In this document: positions 1 through 6,579 of the stretch, piece by piece
Numbering within the stretch: position 1 is the stretch's first letter
Layout of the letters: each line of letters opens with the position of its first letter
Assembly (NCBI GenBank): GCA_015066625.1
Contig: SVOC01000019.1
Location: 1 to 44,886, forward strand
DNA from: Oscillospiraceae bacterium
GTDB lineage: Bacteria > Bacillota > Clostridia > Oscillospirales > Acutalibacteraceae
Direction: 5' to 3'
DNA: 44,886 bases
The notes under the pieces: model-generated
Seen by the model: the letters and a program-made list of their open reading frames with translations, nothing else
Told to the model about the DNA's origin: nothing
Database searches by the model: none
Program-made: the position numbers and the translations under genes

Positions 1-22
1 AAAGTCCATCGAGAATATACAT
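1..22 (-). CDS. 5' end of a mobile-element gene (partial, unknown)
   Basis: Only seven codons are inside the window (MYILDGL), read leftwards from an ATG at 20-22. The start is chosen because an AAAGGAG Shine-Dalgarno sequence lies a few bases upstream on the minus strand, at about 32-38. The gene lies just downstream of the structured RNA-like segment and close to the tRNA-Arg attachment-site copy, so it probably belongs to the integrated element. Too little sequence is present to assign a family. Confidence 0.45.
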
Positions 23-47
23 TCTTATCTCTCCTTTCATTTTAAAG

Positions 48-420
48 ATAGCCGACAATGTTATTGAACGGCTATGTAATAGACCGAAACCCATTCTTGG
101 CGAATCGGTCTTATGTTAAATGCAGTATTTGTCCTCGACACCCCTGCATAGCTTTTGCTTTATGGGAAACACATAGGTTACAGTTTGCTAAACCGTATCA
201 TAGGAATCTCACCTCTGCCGGGTACTCCGCCAGCTCCGTAGAGAAGTATCATTATCATTCTGACTGTCATCGCCATATCGGTTGCAATCCGATAATCGTG
301 CAGGGGTTATCGCTCTTTCCACTTTCGGAAATCAAGGCGTACCTGCTACCGTAGCTACTCATCAGAAATAAAGTCCTATGTGAGTGACTTATTCACTTTT
401 CAATGTTCGTGAAAGGCTTT
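48..420 (-). ncRNA. putative structured RNA / long structured 5' leader, with pseudoknot
   Basis: Several exact helices can be drawn: 48-54 with 69-75, 81-87 with 105-111, 180-186 with 190-196 (one G-U), 276-281 with 289-294, and 316-320 with 327-331. Two long-range helices also form: nine base pairs between 140-148 and 299-307, and eight base pairs with a two-base bulge between 221-231 and 336-343. These two cross, giving a pseudoknot. On the minus strand the last hairpin ends just before the Shine-Dalgarno of the gene starting at position 22, so the RNA would be that gene's leader or an RNA encoded immediately upstream. Known element-borne RNAs with this position include HEARO/omega RNAs before IscB-type genes, but I cannot match a class. 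Identity is unknown; the structure itself is seen. Confidence 0.45.
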
Positions 421-505
421 GGAAAAATACCCTTCACTATATATGCACTGGGAAGTGCCATTTGGGGGGGTAGTTTTCAAAAAAATTTTTTTGAAAAACA
501 AAAAA

Positions 506-539
506 AGCTGCCCGTTCTATCAGTTAGAAACGGACAGCT
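506..539 (-). terminator. intrinsic terminator (minus strand)
   Basis: AGCTG...CAGCT inverted repeat with an inner CCGTT/AACGG arm, followed on the minus strand by a run of seven Ts. It insulates the structured RNA-like segment from transcription arriving from the right. Confidence 0.6.
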
Positions 540-540
540 A

Positions 541-892
541 ATTAGCGTAGTTATAATGTTTTAAATACTATATTTTCATACCATAAAGTAATGCTATTAT
601 GACGAGAAGTTTTTTGTTATCGATTGACTTTTGAATTAAAATATGTTTACAATTAGATTGATGTATAAAACTCAAAAAAATCTCTTTTTGGAAGCGATAG
701 GAACAGATTAACTCGATGTCATTACCCAAAAAACAGCCTTTTTGCTAACAGCCTGCTAACAGGAACGTGAAAAAACAGCAAAAATCAGCCGATATTTTAA
801 GGGAACAGATTAACTCGATAATGCGTGAAATCGTTGATATATAAGGGATTAGGGCACCTTGGAAGGGAACCCAAAAACTGCTTCTGGAGGAT
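541..892. other. non-coding right terminus of integrated element
   Basis: No credible gene is seen here. The stretch is AT-rich and holds an 18-bp direct repeat (700-717 and 802-819) and a tandem 9-bp repeat TGCTAACAG (743-751 and 754-762), all close to the attachment-site copy at 893-937. This layout is what arm-type integrase or excisionase binding sites look like; that role is inference. Confidence 0.5.
700..819. repeat. pair of 18-bp direct repeats next to attR
   Basis: GGAACAGATTAACTCGAT occurs exactly at 700-717 and again at 802-819, on the same strand, 102 bp apart. A 9-bp tandem pair TGCTAACAG lies between them. They may be arm-type binding sites for the element's recombinase or directionality factor. 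Confidence 0.6.
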
Positions 893-937
893 CTCCTAAG
901 CGAAAGGCCGTGGGTTCGAATCCCGCCGAGGACGCCA
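893..937 (+). tRNA. 3' fragment of tRNA-Arg(CCU); attachment-site copy (attR)
   Basis: The sequence from the anticodon loop (CTCCTAA, anticodon CCT at 895-897) through the T arm (GTGGG-TTCGAAT-CCCGC), acceptor strand CGAGGAC, discriminator G and CCA is intact. Sequence 5' of 893 does not form an anticodon stem, D arm or matching acceptor GTCCTCG. It is therefore not a functional tRNA but a duplicated 3' end, the usual scar of a tyrosine recombinase that integrates into a tRNA gene. The intact tRNA should lie at the element's other end, left of the window. Confidence 0.8.
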
Positions 938-971
938 AAAACCGACCTTGCCTTGCGGCAGGGTCGGTTTT
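938..971. terminator. bidirectional terminator after tRNA-Arg fragment
   Basis: AAAACCGACC and GGTCGGTTTT form a ten-pair stem with further inner pairs. T-rich tracts follow on both strands, so it can end tRNA transcription from the left and the two-gene minus operon from the right. Confidence 0.75.
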
Positions 972-974
972 CTT

Positions 975-1511
975 TTAAAACACAAAGCTGATTACAAGAA
1001 CGATTATCCAGAGAAGCGTTGTGATGCAGTATTTTTCCGCATATGCACCTGCATAGGTAATAACCGTTGGGATATATGCAAGAATTCTGCCGATTGCGTT
1101 GCCCTTTTTCTGACGGTAGAGCAAATCGTGAAGATTCATTGCGTCCTCAACAAGAGGAAATACGTTGCAAAGCATTGATACACCCACATATGTCATAAGA
1201 ACATAGAGCACGAAAAGTCCAACGGAATCCTGAGGTGTAATACCCATATATCTGAGATTCATAAAACCTGCAAGGAAAATCCATAAGCCTGCACTGAAAT
1301 TCATAAATGCGGGACCGGTTGCAAGAAGATATGCCGCAAAGCCCTTTGAAGCAAGTGTATGGTCAACATGACCGCAGGCTTCGTCTATGCGGAGATATCC
1401 GGGCACTTCTACGGGCAGACCCAGCATTTTGCAGGTCAGATGCTCCCAGAAGCCTTTGATATAGGCACCGGGGAATGTAAGAATTTTTGAAGCTATATAA
1501 AGAGCTGTCAT
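975..1511 (-). CDS. conserved multi-pass membrane protein
   Basis: 178 residues with about four hydrophobic segments (roughly residues 60-85, 95-120, 138-158 and 160-178) and a short N-terminal amphipathic part. No catalytic motif is recognised; the middle loop VEDAMNLHDLLYRQKKG is polar and basic. The ATG overlaps the stop of the upstream gene by four bases, so the two are translationally coupled and probably work together at the membrane. The function is unknown. The reading frame is convincing from its coupling and the downstream terminator. Confidence 0.75.
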   Translation of the reverse strand: MTALYIASKILTFPGAYIKGFWEHLTCKMLGLPVEVPGYLRIDEACGHVDHTLASKGFAAYLLATGPAFMNFSAGLWIFLAGFMNLRYMGITPQDSVGLFVLYVLMTYVGVSMLCNVFPLVEDAMNLHDLLYRQKKGNAIGRILAYIPTVITYAGAYAEKYCITTLLWIIVLVISFVF

Positions 1512-3043
1512 GCCAGGTCACACTCTCCTTCCGTAAGAACTTGTGCCGCAGTCTTTTTGCCTGCGATAATTTCTTTTGTTACATCTTCAAGAACGCTTTC
1601 CTCAAACTGACCGAGGATTTCCTCTATATCTTCCGAATATTCTTCGTCCATCTTGTCGCTGTTTTTCAAAAGATATGCACTCAGATAAAGGGTGTTGTAG
1701 AACGCAGGGTCGTCCAGAGTGCTTGTATCATAGGTTGACTGATAGATGTAATATGCATAGTTGTATGCAAGCATCATTGAGTCAAAAGCATTCACATAGT
1801 CGCTGTCTGCCAGATAAACGAGAGCAAGCTGGCGGTGAAGTTCGGGAATTGATTCATAGCTTTCAATCGCTTCAAGGCAGAGTGTTTTTGCCTTATCCTG
1901 CTGAGCGGTTCTTCTGAGATAAACGATTTCAAGCATATATGCGGTTTCGGTTTCTTCGTTGTTGACCTTGAACTCCGCAAGAGTCTTGCTTGCCGCATCC
2001 TTGTTGCCCGAATCAAGCTCAATATCCATTTTAAGGCTGTATGCATCGTATTTTGAGGTGTCGTTGCTGATTATCTTTTCAAGATATTCAACCGCTTCTT
2101 CGCCTTTGCCTGCCGCCGCAAGAGTTTCCGCCATTGGCTGATAATAAATCCAGCCGTAGTCCTTGCCCGTTGCAAGTGCGGATTCTTCAAGGTCTTTGAG
2201 GATTTCAACCTGATAATTCACATCGGATTTCAACAAATCCGCAACCGCAAATTTATAGAAATCGATATAAAGATCGGTAACACCTTCCTTGCCCTTGAAG
2301 GAATCAAGCTCAGCATAGATTTTTTCAGCATCGGGCTTTTCGTCATATGCTTTGTTGAGGGTTTCTTCAATAAGGTCAAAGGTAGCGTCGTGCTCCTCAC
2401 TGACTGCTTTATACTTCTTCACAAAGCCAAGCTCACCGACCTTGGTGCTTCCCAGCATATTCTGTGCAACATAATAAGCATCAATGGGGCTGCTGTAATT
2501 TGCAACTGCATTGATAATGCGTTTATTGACGCCCATACCGACCTTTGTATACTGAGATTCCATGCCCAGAATGCTGTTTATTTCGTCAGCCATTGTCTGC
2601 ACATCGGCATATGCGGTATATGCGCCGTACCAGTTTTTGTTCTTTGCGAAGGTATCGCCCTTGATAACCTGCAGTGAAGGTGCACTTGCAAGAAGCACCA
2701 GCACAAAGGCAAACACGCTGAAACCCAACGCGACAAAGGCACTCAGCCACGCAATAAGGGGTATTCTGCGCTTGAGCATTTTTGTTTCGCATTCAATGCA
2801 GTAGTCGCTGTCTTCCGCAACCTCTCTTTCACCGCAAACGGGGCAGATTTCCGCAGGCTCACGGTTTTCTTCTTCACAGGTTTCTTCGGTTTCCTCAACC
2901 GATTCTTCCATCTGTTCGGATTCTTCTTCCTGAACCGTTTCTTCCTGCACTTCTTCTGCGTTTTCTTCCTGCACCGTTTCTTCGTCAGGGAGTATTTCTG
3001 CTGTTTCTTCTTCGGGAATACCGTTCAAATTTTCTTTATCCAA
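1508..3043 (-). CDS. membrane protein: acidic N-terminus, zinc ribbon, TPR-like outer domain
   Basis: 511 residues. Residues 1-62 are almost entirely acidic (Glu-rich). C67/C70 and C82/C85 form a CxxC...CxxC zinc ribbon, followed by one membrane span at about 96-119. The rest, probably extracytoplasmic, is helical with TPR-like units such as AETLAAAGKGEEAVEYLEK. The start is TTG, chosen from an AGGAGG eight bases upstream. It is the first gene of a two-gene operon. Zinc-ribbon plus TM plus TPR proteins are common in Ruminococcaceae but have no assigned role; it may be an envelope assembly or sensing scaffold (inference). Confidence 0.75.
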   Translation of the reverse strand: MDKENLNGIPEEETAEILPDEETVQEENAEEVQEETVQEEESEQMEESVEETEETCEEENREPAEICPVCGEREVAEDSDYCIECETKMLKRRIPLIAWLSAFVALGFSVFAFVLVLLASAPSLQVIKGDTFAKNKNWYGAYTAYADVQTMADEINSILGMESQYTKVGMGVNKRIINAVANYSSPIDAYYVAQNMLGSTKVGELGFVKKYKAVSEEHDATFDLIEETLNKAYDEKPDAEKIYAELDSFKGKEGVTDLYIDFYKFAVADLLKSDVNYQVEILKDLEESALATGKDYGWIYYQPMAETLAAAGKGEEAVEYLEKIISNDTSKYDAYSLKMDIELDSGNKDAASKTLAEFKVNNEETETAYMLEIVYLRRTAQQDKAKTLCLEAIESYESIPELHRQLALVYLADSDYVNAFDSMMLAYNYAYYIYQSTYDTSTLDDPAFYNTLYLSAYLLKNSDKMDEEYSEDIEEILGQFEESVLEDVTKEIIAGKKTAAQVLTEGECDLA

Positions 3044-3172
3044 ACGCTTATCCTCCTTTTCTGTCTGTTACAAATTCATATTTTATCATTTATCTTTGCG
3101 AATTTCAATAAATTATGAAATATTTACATATTATTAATATTAACATCACTTTTCATTTCGGCTGTGATGTGC

Positions 3173-3178
3173 TATACT
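3173..3178 (+). promoter_or_regulatory. extended -10 promoter of flavin reductase gene
   Basis: TGCTATACT (extended -10, TGn-TATACT) lies about 20 bases before the start codon region, with only a weak -35. The gene's CGGAGG Shine-Dalgarno follows. Confidence 0.5.
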
Positions 3179-3200
3179 TAACTTACGGAGGCGTGTATTT

Positions 3201-3695
3201 ATGAAAGAAATAAACATCAGAGATATCAAAAAAAGTCCCGTTGAGCTTATTTCCGACGGCTGGGGTCTTGTTACCGCAGGCAACGAAAACAGCTTCAACA
3301 CAATGACCGTAAGCTGGGGTGCCCTGGGCGAAATATGGGGCAAGGATGCGGCATTTGTATTCATCCGTCCTCAGCGATACACCTATGAATTCACCGAGAA
3401 AGAAGATATTTTCACACTCTCTTTCTACGGCAGCGAATACAAAGATGCGCTGAAACTCTGCGGCTCGAAAAGCGGCAGAGATATCGATAAAGCGGCTGTC
3501 TGCGGTCTTACTCCCGTTTTCACCGACGGAGGAGTTACCTTTGAGCAGGCGGAATATACCCTTGTGTGCCGTAAAATGGCTTCACAGTTTATTGACCCCG
3601 CAGGCTTTGCGGATAATTCAATAGAAAATAACTATGCCAACAAGGATTATCACAAAATGTATGTTGGCGAAATTATAAAAGTTTACCAAAAATAA
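3201..3695 (+). CDS. flavin reductase-like domain protein (FMN split barrel)
   Basis: 164 residues that follow the flavin reductase family layout: N-terminal KSPVELISDGWGLVTAG with NSFNTMTVSWGALGEIWGK (the family's T-x-S-W flavin-binding strand), the RPQRYTYEFT segment, FTLSFYG, then the C-terminal HKMYVGEIIKVY strand. Such proteins bind FMN and reduce it or transfer electrons to partners; the substrate here is unknown. A CGGAGG Shine-Dalgarno precedes the ATG. It is a single gene with its own promoter; the sigma gene begins about 85 bases downstream. Confidence 0.85.
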   Translation: MKEINIRDIKKSPVELISDGWGLVTAGNENSFNTMTVSWGALGEIWGKDAAFVFIRPQRYTYEFTEKEDIFTLSFYGSEYKDALKLCGSKSGRDIDKAAVCGLTPVFTDGGVTFEQAEYTLVCRKMASQFIDPAGFADNSIENNYANKDYHKMYVGEIIKVYQK

Positions 3696-3703
3696 AAATT
3701 TTA

Positions 3704-3731
3704 TGTCACCTTTTGTCTTTCTCATCCGTTT
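3704..3731 (+). promoter_or_regulatory. putative ECF-sigma autoregulatory promoter
   Basis: TGTCACC at 3704-3710 and GTTTATGTAGTGA beginning near 3727 resemble the region before the other ECF operon in this window (TGCAAC and ACTTATTAAATGA), with a similar 18-19 base spacer. ECF sigma factors usually activate their own promoter. The recognition motif itself is inferred from two copies only. Confidence 0.4.
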
Positions 3732-3781
3732 ATGTAGTGAAAGGCAAAGGTGATTTTGCTTTTTTGAGAGGAGGCGATGAT

Positions 3782-4270
3782 TTGCCCGCCGATAAACAAA
3801 AAATCGTGCCTGACCCGGAGCGTGCCGTTGAAGAATACGGCAACAGTCTTTACCGTCTGTGCACCGTTATGCTTCAGAACTGTGACGACGCTCAGGATGC
3901 GGTGCAGGATTGCTTTCTGCGTTACATAACCAAGGCACCGGATTTCAGGTCATCCGACCACGAAAAAGCCTGGCTAATCCGTGTGGCAACCAACATATGC
4001 AAAGATATGCTCAGATTCCGCAAGCACTCAAGCTATCTGAGTCTTGATGAAATCCGCACTCTCACTTCAAGCGAGGATAATGCGCAAATCCTCGGTATGC
4101 TGGGATTGCTGGAAGAAAAATACAGAGCGGTTATTCATCTGCACTATGTTGAAGGCTACGGCACAGCCCAAATTTCGGATATGCTGGGCATAACATCCGC
4201 CGCCGTGAGAAAACGGCTGCAGAGAGGCAGAGAAAAACTGCGTGAAATTTATGAAAAGGAGGCGATATGA
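3782..4270 (+). CDS. ECF-type RNA polymerase sigma factor
   Basis: 162 residues. Region 2 spans about 15-85 (ALEEYGNSLYRL-like start, DAQDAVQDCFLRY, AWLIRVATNICKDMLR) and region 4 about 105-155, with the helix-turn-helix GYGTAQISDMLGITSAAVRKRLQRGREKL. I choose TTG at 3782 because a GAGAGGAGG lies at 3766-3774 with seven-base spacing. The longer frame back to 3713 has no Shine-Dalgarno and would overlap the promoter. The gene overlaps the next by four bases (ATGA), so sigma factor and probable anti-sigma are coupled. Confidence 0.88.
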   Translation: MPADKQKIVPDPERAVEEYGNSLYRLCTVMLQNCDDAQDAVQDCFLRYITKAPDFRSSDHEKAWLIRVATNICKDMLRFRKHSSYLSLDEIRTLTSSEDNAQILGMLGLLEEKYRAVIHLHYVEGYGTAQISDMLGITSAAVRKRLQRGREKLREIYEKEAI

Positions 4271-4836
4271 CAATGGATTTCAGCAAAATCAAACCCGCCG
4301 TTGAGGATATAACCCTTTCCGATGAGCAAAAAGAAAAGATACTTGATGCCTGTCGGGGCAAAAAACGAAAATTCAACTATAAACCACTTGCTTTTGCCGC
4401 CGCTGCTGCAGTAACCGTTGTTGTTATTGCCTCTCCCGGTTTCATATTCAGGGCAGGTTCATCCAACGACGCCGCTGAAAATGTGAAAGAGGATTATTAC
4501 GACATTGCAAGCGGAGGTTTTTATCTCTACACCGCCGACGGAGATTTCAGCCCCCAGAGTGCGGAAGAAAACGGCGCGGCTGCAGATATTCCCGTGTTTA
4601 AGGCAGAGGGCTTTCCCGAGCAGTATTCGGTCATACCCCGTGAATTTAAGGCACTTGCAGACAGCACCGAATACGAAAACTGGGTGTCGGGAATTTCTCC
4701 CGACGGGGGAATGGCGCTGATGCAGTTTGTGAAGCATTTCGGCGTTGAACGAAGTGATTTTGACAATGCAAATATTGCCTACGCCGCAAGAACAGGCAAA
4801 TTCTTCAATGCCGATGAGGTCTATTCGTTCAAATAA
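4267..4836 (+). CDS. probable membrane anti-sigma factor
   Basis: 189 residues: a charged cytosolic N-terminus of about 37 residues (DITLSDEQKEKILDACRGKKRK), one membrane span (about 40-60, LAFAAAAAVTVVVIASPGFIF) and an extracytoplasmic domain of about 125 residues that I do not recognise. A short cytosolic sigma-binding segment plus one TM, coupled to an ECF gene, is the standard anti-sigma arrangement; function is inferred from this. ATG 4267 and ATG 4273 are both possible starts; GGAGG at 4258-4262 is four or ten bases upstream. Confidence 0.7.
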   Translation: MTMDFSKIKPAVEDITLSDEQKEKILDACRGKKRKFNYKPLAFAAAAAVTVVVIASPGFIFRAGSSNDAAENVKEDYYDIASGGFYLYTADGDFSPQSAEENGAAADIPVFKAEGFPEQYSVIPREFKALADSTEYENWVSGISPDGGMALMQFVKHFGVERSDFDNANIAYAARTGKFFNADEVYSFK

Positions 4837-4837
4837 A

Positions 4838-4862
4838 AAACCGCCCTCGGCGAGAGCGGTTT
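4838..4862. terminator. bidirectional terminator
   Basis: AAACCGC/GCGGTTT stem with inner CTC/GAG pairs between two convergent genes. The minus-strand side continues into TTTTTT, so it mainly ends the lipoprotein gene. Confidence 0.7.
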
Positions 4863-4870
4863 CAGACTGA

Positions 4871-5410
4871 TTATTCAACGATTTTGTAGCCCAGGTCAAT
4901 TACTTCGGGCTTGCAGTATGTTTCGTAAAGCTGATCATAGGGGTAGGATGTGATGTCGGTATACTTAACGACAACCATCATGGTTTTCTTGTCCTTTTCA
5001 AGAATCTTGCAGTCCTTGGTGTTTTCCGCAACAGCTATGCGTGAGGTGTAGTCTTCCATCTTATCATAGAAATAATAGCTGATTCTGTAATCAATCTCAC
5101 CCTTTTTGTTGTAAACATACTTCTGATATTCCTTGCCTCTTGACACGGAAACTTTCAAAACAAGCTCCTTGCCCTTCTTGGTCTTGCCTATTTTGGCAAC
5201 GTATTCATCAATCTCTTCGTTGAGTTTATCCTGCTTCTTCTGTTGCTCAGCCTGTTCCGACTCTCTTTCAGCCTGAAGCTGGCTGACCTGTGCCTGGAAA
5301 TCATCAGGCGAATACGGATCTGTTTCTTTATTTTCGGAAGGCTTTACTTTGCAGGCGGCAAGTGTAAGAAGTGCCGCAACGGCAAGAATAACGGATATTA
5401 TCTTTTTCAC
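4871..5410 (-). CDS. lipoprotein with coiled-coil segment, unknown function
   Basis: 179 residues. The signal peptide has a clear lipobox (TLAAC, Cys20). Residues about 35-75 are Gln/Glu/Lys-rich and heptad-like (QAQVSQLQAERESEQAEQQ), followed by an alpha/beta domain of about 100 residues with no family I recognise. The start is GTG at 5410, supported by GGAGG about eight bases upstream. It is divergent from the DUF4349 lipoprotein gene, and both are exported, so they may share a regulatory region. Function unknown. Confidence 0.75.
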   Translation of the reverse strand: MKKIISVILAVAALLTLAACKVKPSENKETDPYSPDDFQAQVSQLQAERESEQAEQQKKQDKLNEEIDEYVAKIGKTKKGKELVLKVSVSRGKEYQKYVYNKKGEIDYRISYYFYDKMEDYTSRIAVAENTKDCKILEKDKKTMMVVVKYTDITSYPYDQLYETYCKPEVIDLGYKIVE

Positions 5411-5537
5411 GGAAATCTCCTCCTTGTGTTCAATCTATATAATATATGTGGCATATTTTCTCCAAAAAGTCAAGGCTTTTAAAGAAATTTTACATTTATG
5501 CAAACCCAACATAACAATTAAGAAAGGTGATGTTGAA

Positions 5538-6440
5538 ATGAAAAAATTATTTGCAATTCTCCTTTGTGCCGTAATCGCATTTTCGTTTGCGGCTTGCGGA
5601 GCAAAATCAAACGATGCCGCACCAAATGAATCGGGTATGGCAATGAGTCAGGATTCCGGTTTTCAAAATGTAGCGAATGAAAAGGTTGAGCTTTACTCCT
5701 ACACCGCAGGCGGTTCGGGTGCTGTTACGGATTCTTCATCAGCCAAAAATACTCAGAACGAAAAAATCATCAAAACCGTTGAGCTTTCCGTTGAAACAAA
5801 AGAATATGAAGCATACCTCAAATCTCTCGCCGCAAGCGTCAATGCCGCAGGCGGATATATTGAAACCTCAACAACCGACCTTGGCAGCAGTGCTTACTCA
5901 AACCGATATGCAACATACACCGTGCGTATCCCTTCCGCAAACCTTGATGCATTCATCAATGCGGCAAATGAGAAAGGCACCATCGTTTCAAAAACAGAAA
6001 ATCAGCAGAATGTAACCCTTGAATATGTTGACCTCGAGAGCAGAATCGAAGCCTACAAAACAGAAAAAGCTACCCTTACGGGTCTGCTTGAAAAAGCGGC
6101 ATCACTTGAAAATGTTCTTGCAATTCAGGAAAGACTTTCAGAGGTGAATTATCAGATTGAAACCTACACCTCACAGCTTAAAGTTCTTGAAAACAGGGTA
6201 AGCTACAGCACCGTAACTATGAGGATAAACGAGGTTGAGCGTGTTACGGAAGCAAAGCCCACCGTATGGACACGCATCAAAAACCGTTTTCTCAATAATC
6301 TTGATATTCTTGCAGACGGCTTCATCGACCTTGTTGTTACCGTCGTGGGCGGTCTGCCCGTAATCATTCCTCTGGGTATTGCAATTTTCCTTGTAATCAT
6401 TATCATCAAAAAGATAATCAGAAAACGCAGAGGATATTAA
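5538..6440 (+). CDS. DUF4349 domain lipoprotein
   Basis: 300 residues: signal peptide and lipobox (SFAAC, Cys20), a low-complexity Ser/Gly linker to about 70, then the DUF4349 pattern (VELSVETKEYEAYLKSL, GGYIETS, YTVRIPSANLDAFINA, GTIVSKTE..DVTLEYVDLESR) with a coiled coil at about 180-230, one membrane span near 268-292 and a KKIIRKRRGY tail. The ATG at 5538 follows AAAGGTGATG and starts a perfect signal peptide; an in-frame upstream extension has neither. DUF4349 proteins are envelope proteins of unknown role, found beside sigma factors and stress genes. Confidence 0.88.
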   Translation: MKKLFAILLCAVIAFSFAACGAKSNDAAPNESGMAMSQDSGFQNVANEKVELYSYTAGGSGAVTDSSSAKNTQNEKIIKTVELSVETKEYEAYLKSLAASVNAAGGYIETSTTDLGSSAYSNRYATYTVRIPSANLDAFINAANEKGTIVSKTENQQNVTLEYVDLESRIEAYKTEKATLTGLLEKAASLENVLAIQERLSEVNYQIETYTSQLKVLENRVSYSTVTMRINEVERVTEAKPTVWTRIKNRFLNNLDILADGFIDLVVTVVGGLPVIIPLGIAIFLVIIIIKKIIRKRRGY

Positions 6441-6455
6441 ATACCGACACTCAGA

Positions 6456-6479
6456 CGGCACGCTTGAAAGAGCGTGCCG
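6456..6479 (+). terminator. intrinsic terminator after DUF4349 gene
   Basis: CGGCACGCT/AGCGTGCCG nine-pair perfect stem followed by CTTCTTTT. Confidence 0.8.
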
Positions 6480-6579
6480 CTTCTTTTATTAAATTTATTT
6501 TAATTCTTTTAAAGAAAATATAATTATATTCTTTTTGTTATCATATAATATGGATTAATATTACAGTGAAAGGAAGCTG

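Noticed and set aside
131-137. GTCCTCG, a match to the missing 5' acceptor strand of the tRNA-Arg fragment
   Set aside because: The next bases do not form the TA at positions 8-9 or a D arm, and it is more than 750 bases from the fragment; a seven-base match is expected by chance.
58-354. 98-codon plus-strand frame at the left end
   Set aside because: Has no Shine-Dalgarno and lies antisense to the structured RNA-like segment; its codons merely mirror helices.
1-480. Group II intron
   Set aside because: No GUGYG-type 5' end, no domain V hairpin and no maturase N-terminus were seen.
3778-3840. ATG at 3778 as start of the first ECF sigma factor
   Set aside because: It is out of frame with the sigma domains; TTG 3782 is in frame and better spaced from GAGAGGAGG.
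5349-5537. Longer N-terminus for the DUF4349 lipoprotein
   Set aside because: It would bury the signal peptide and has no ribosome site; it overlaps the divergent promoter region.
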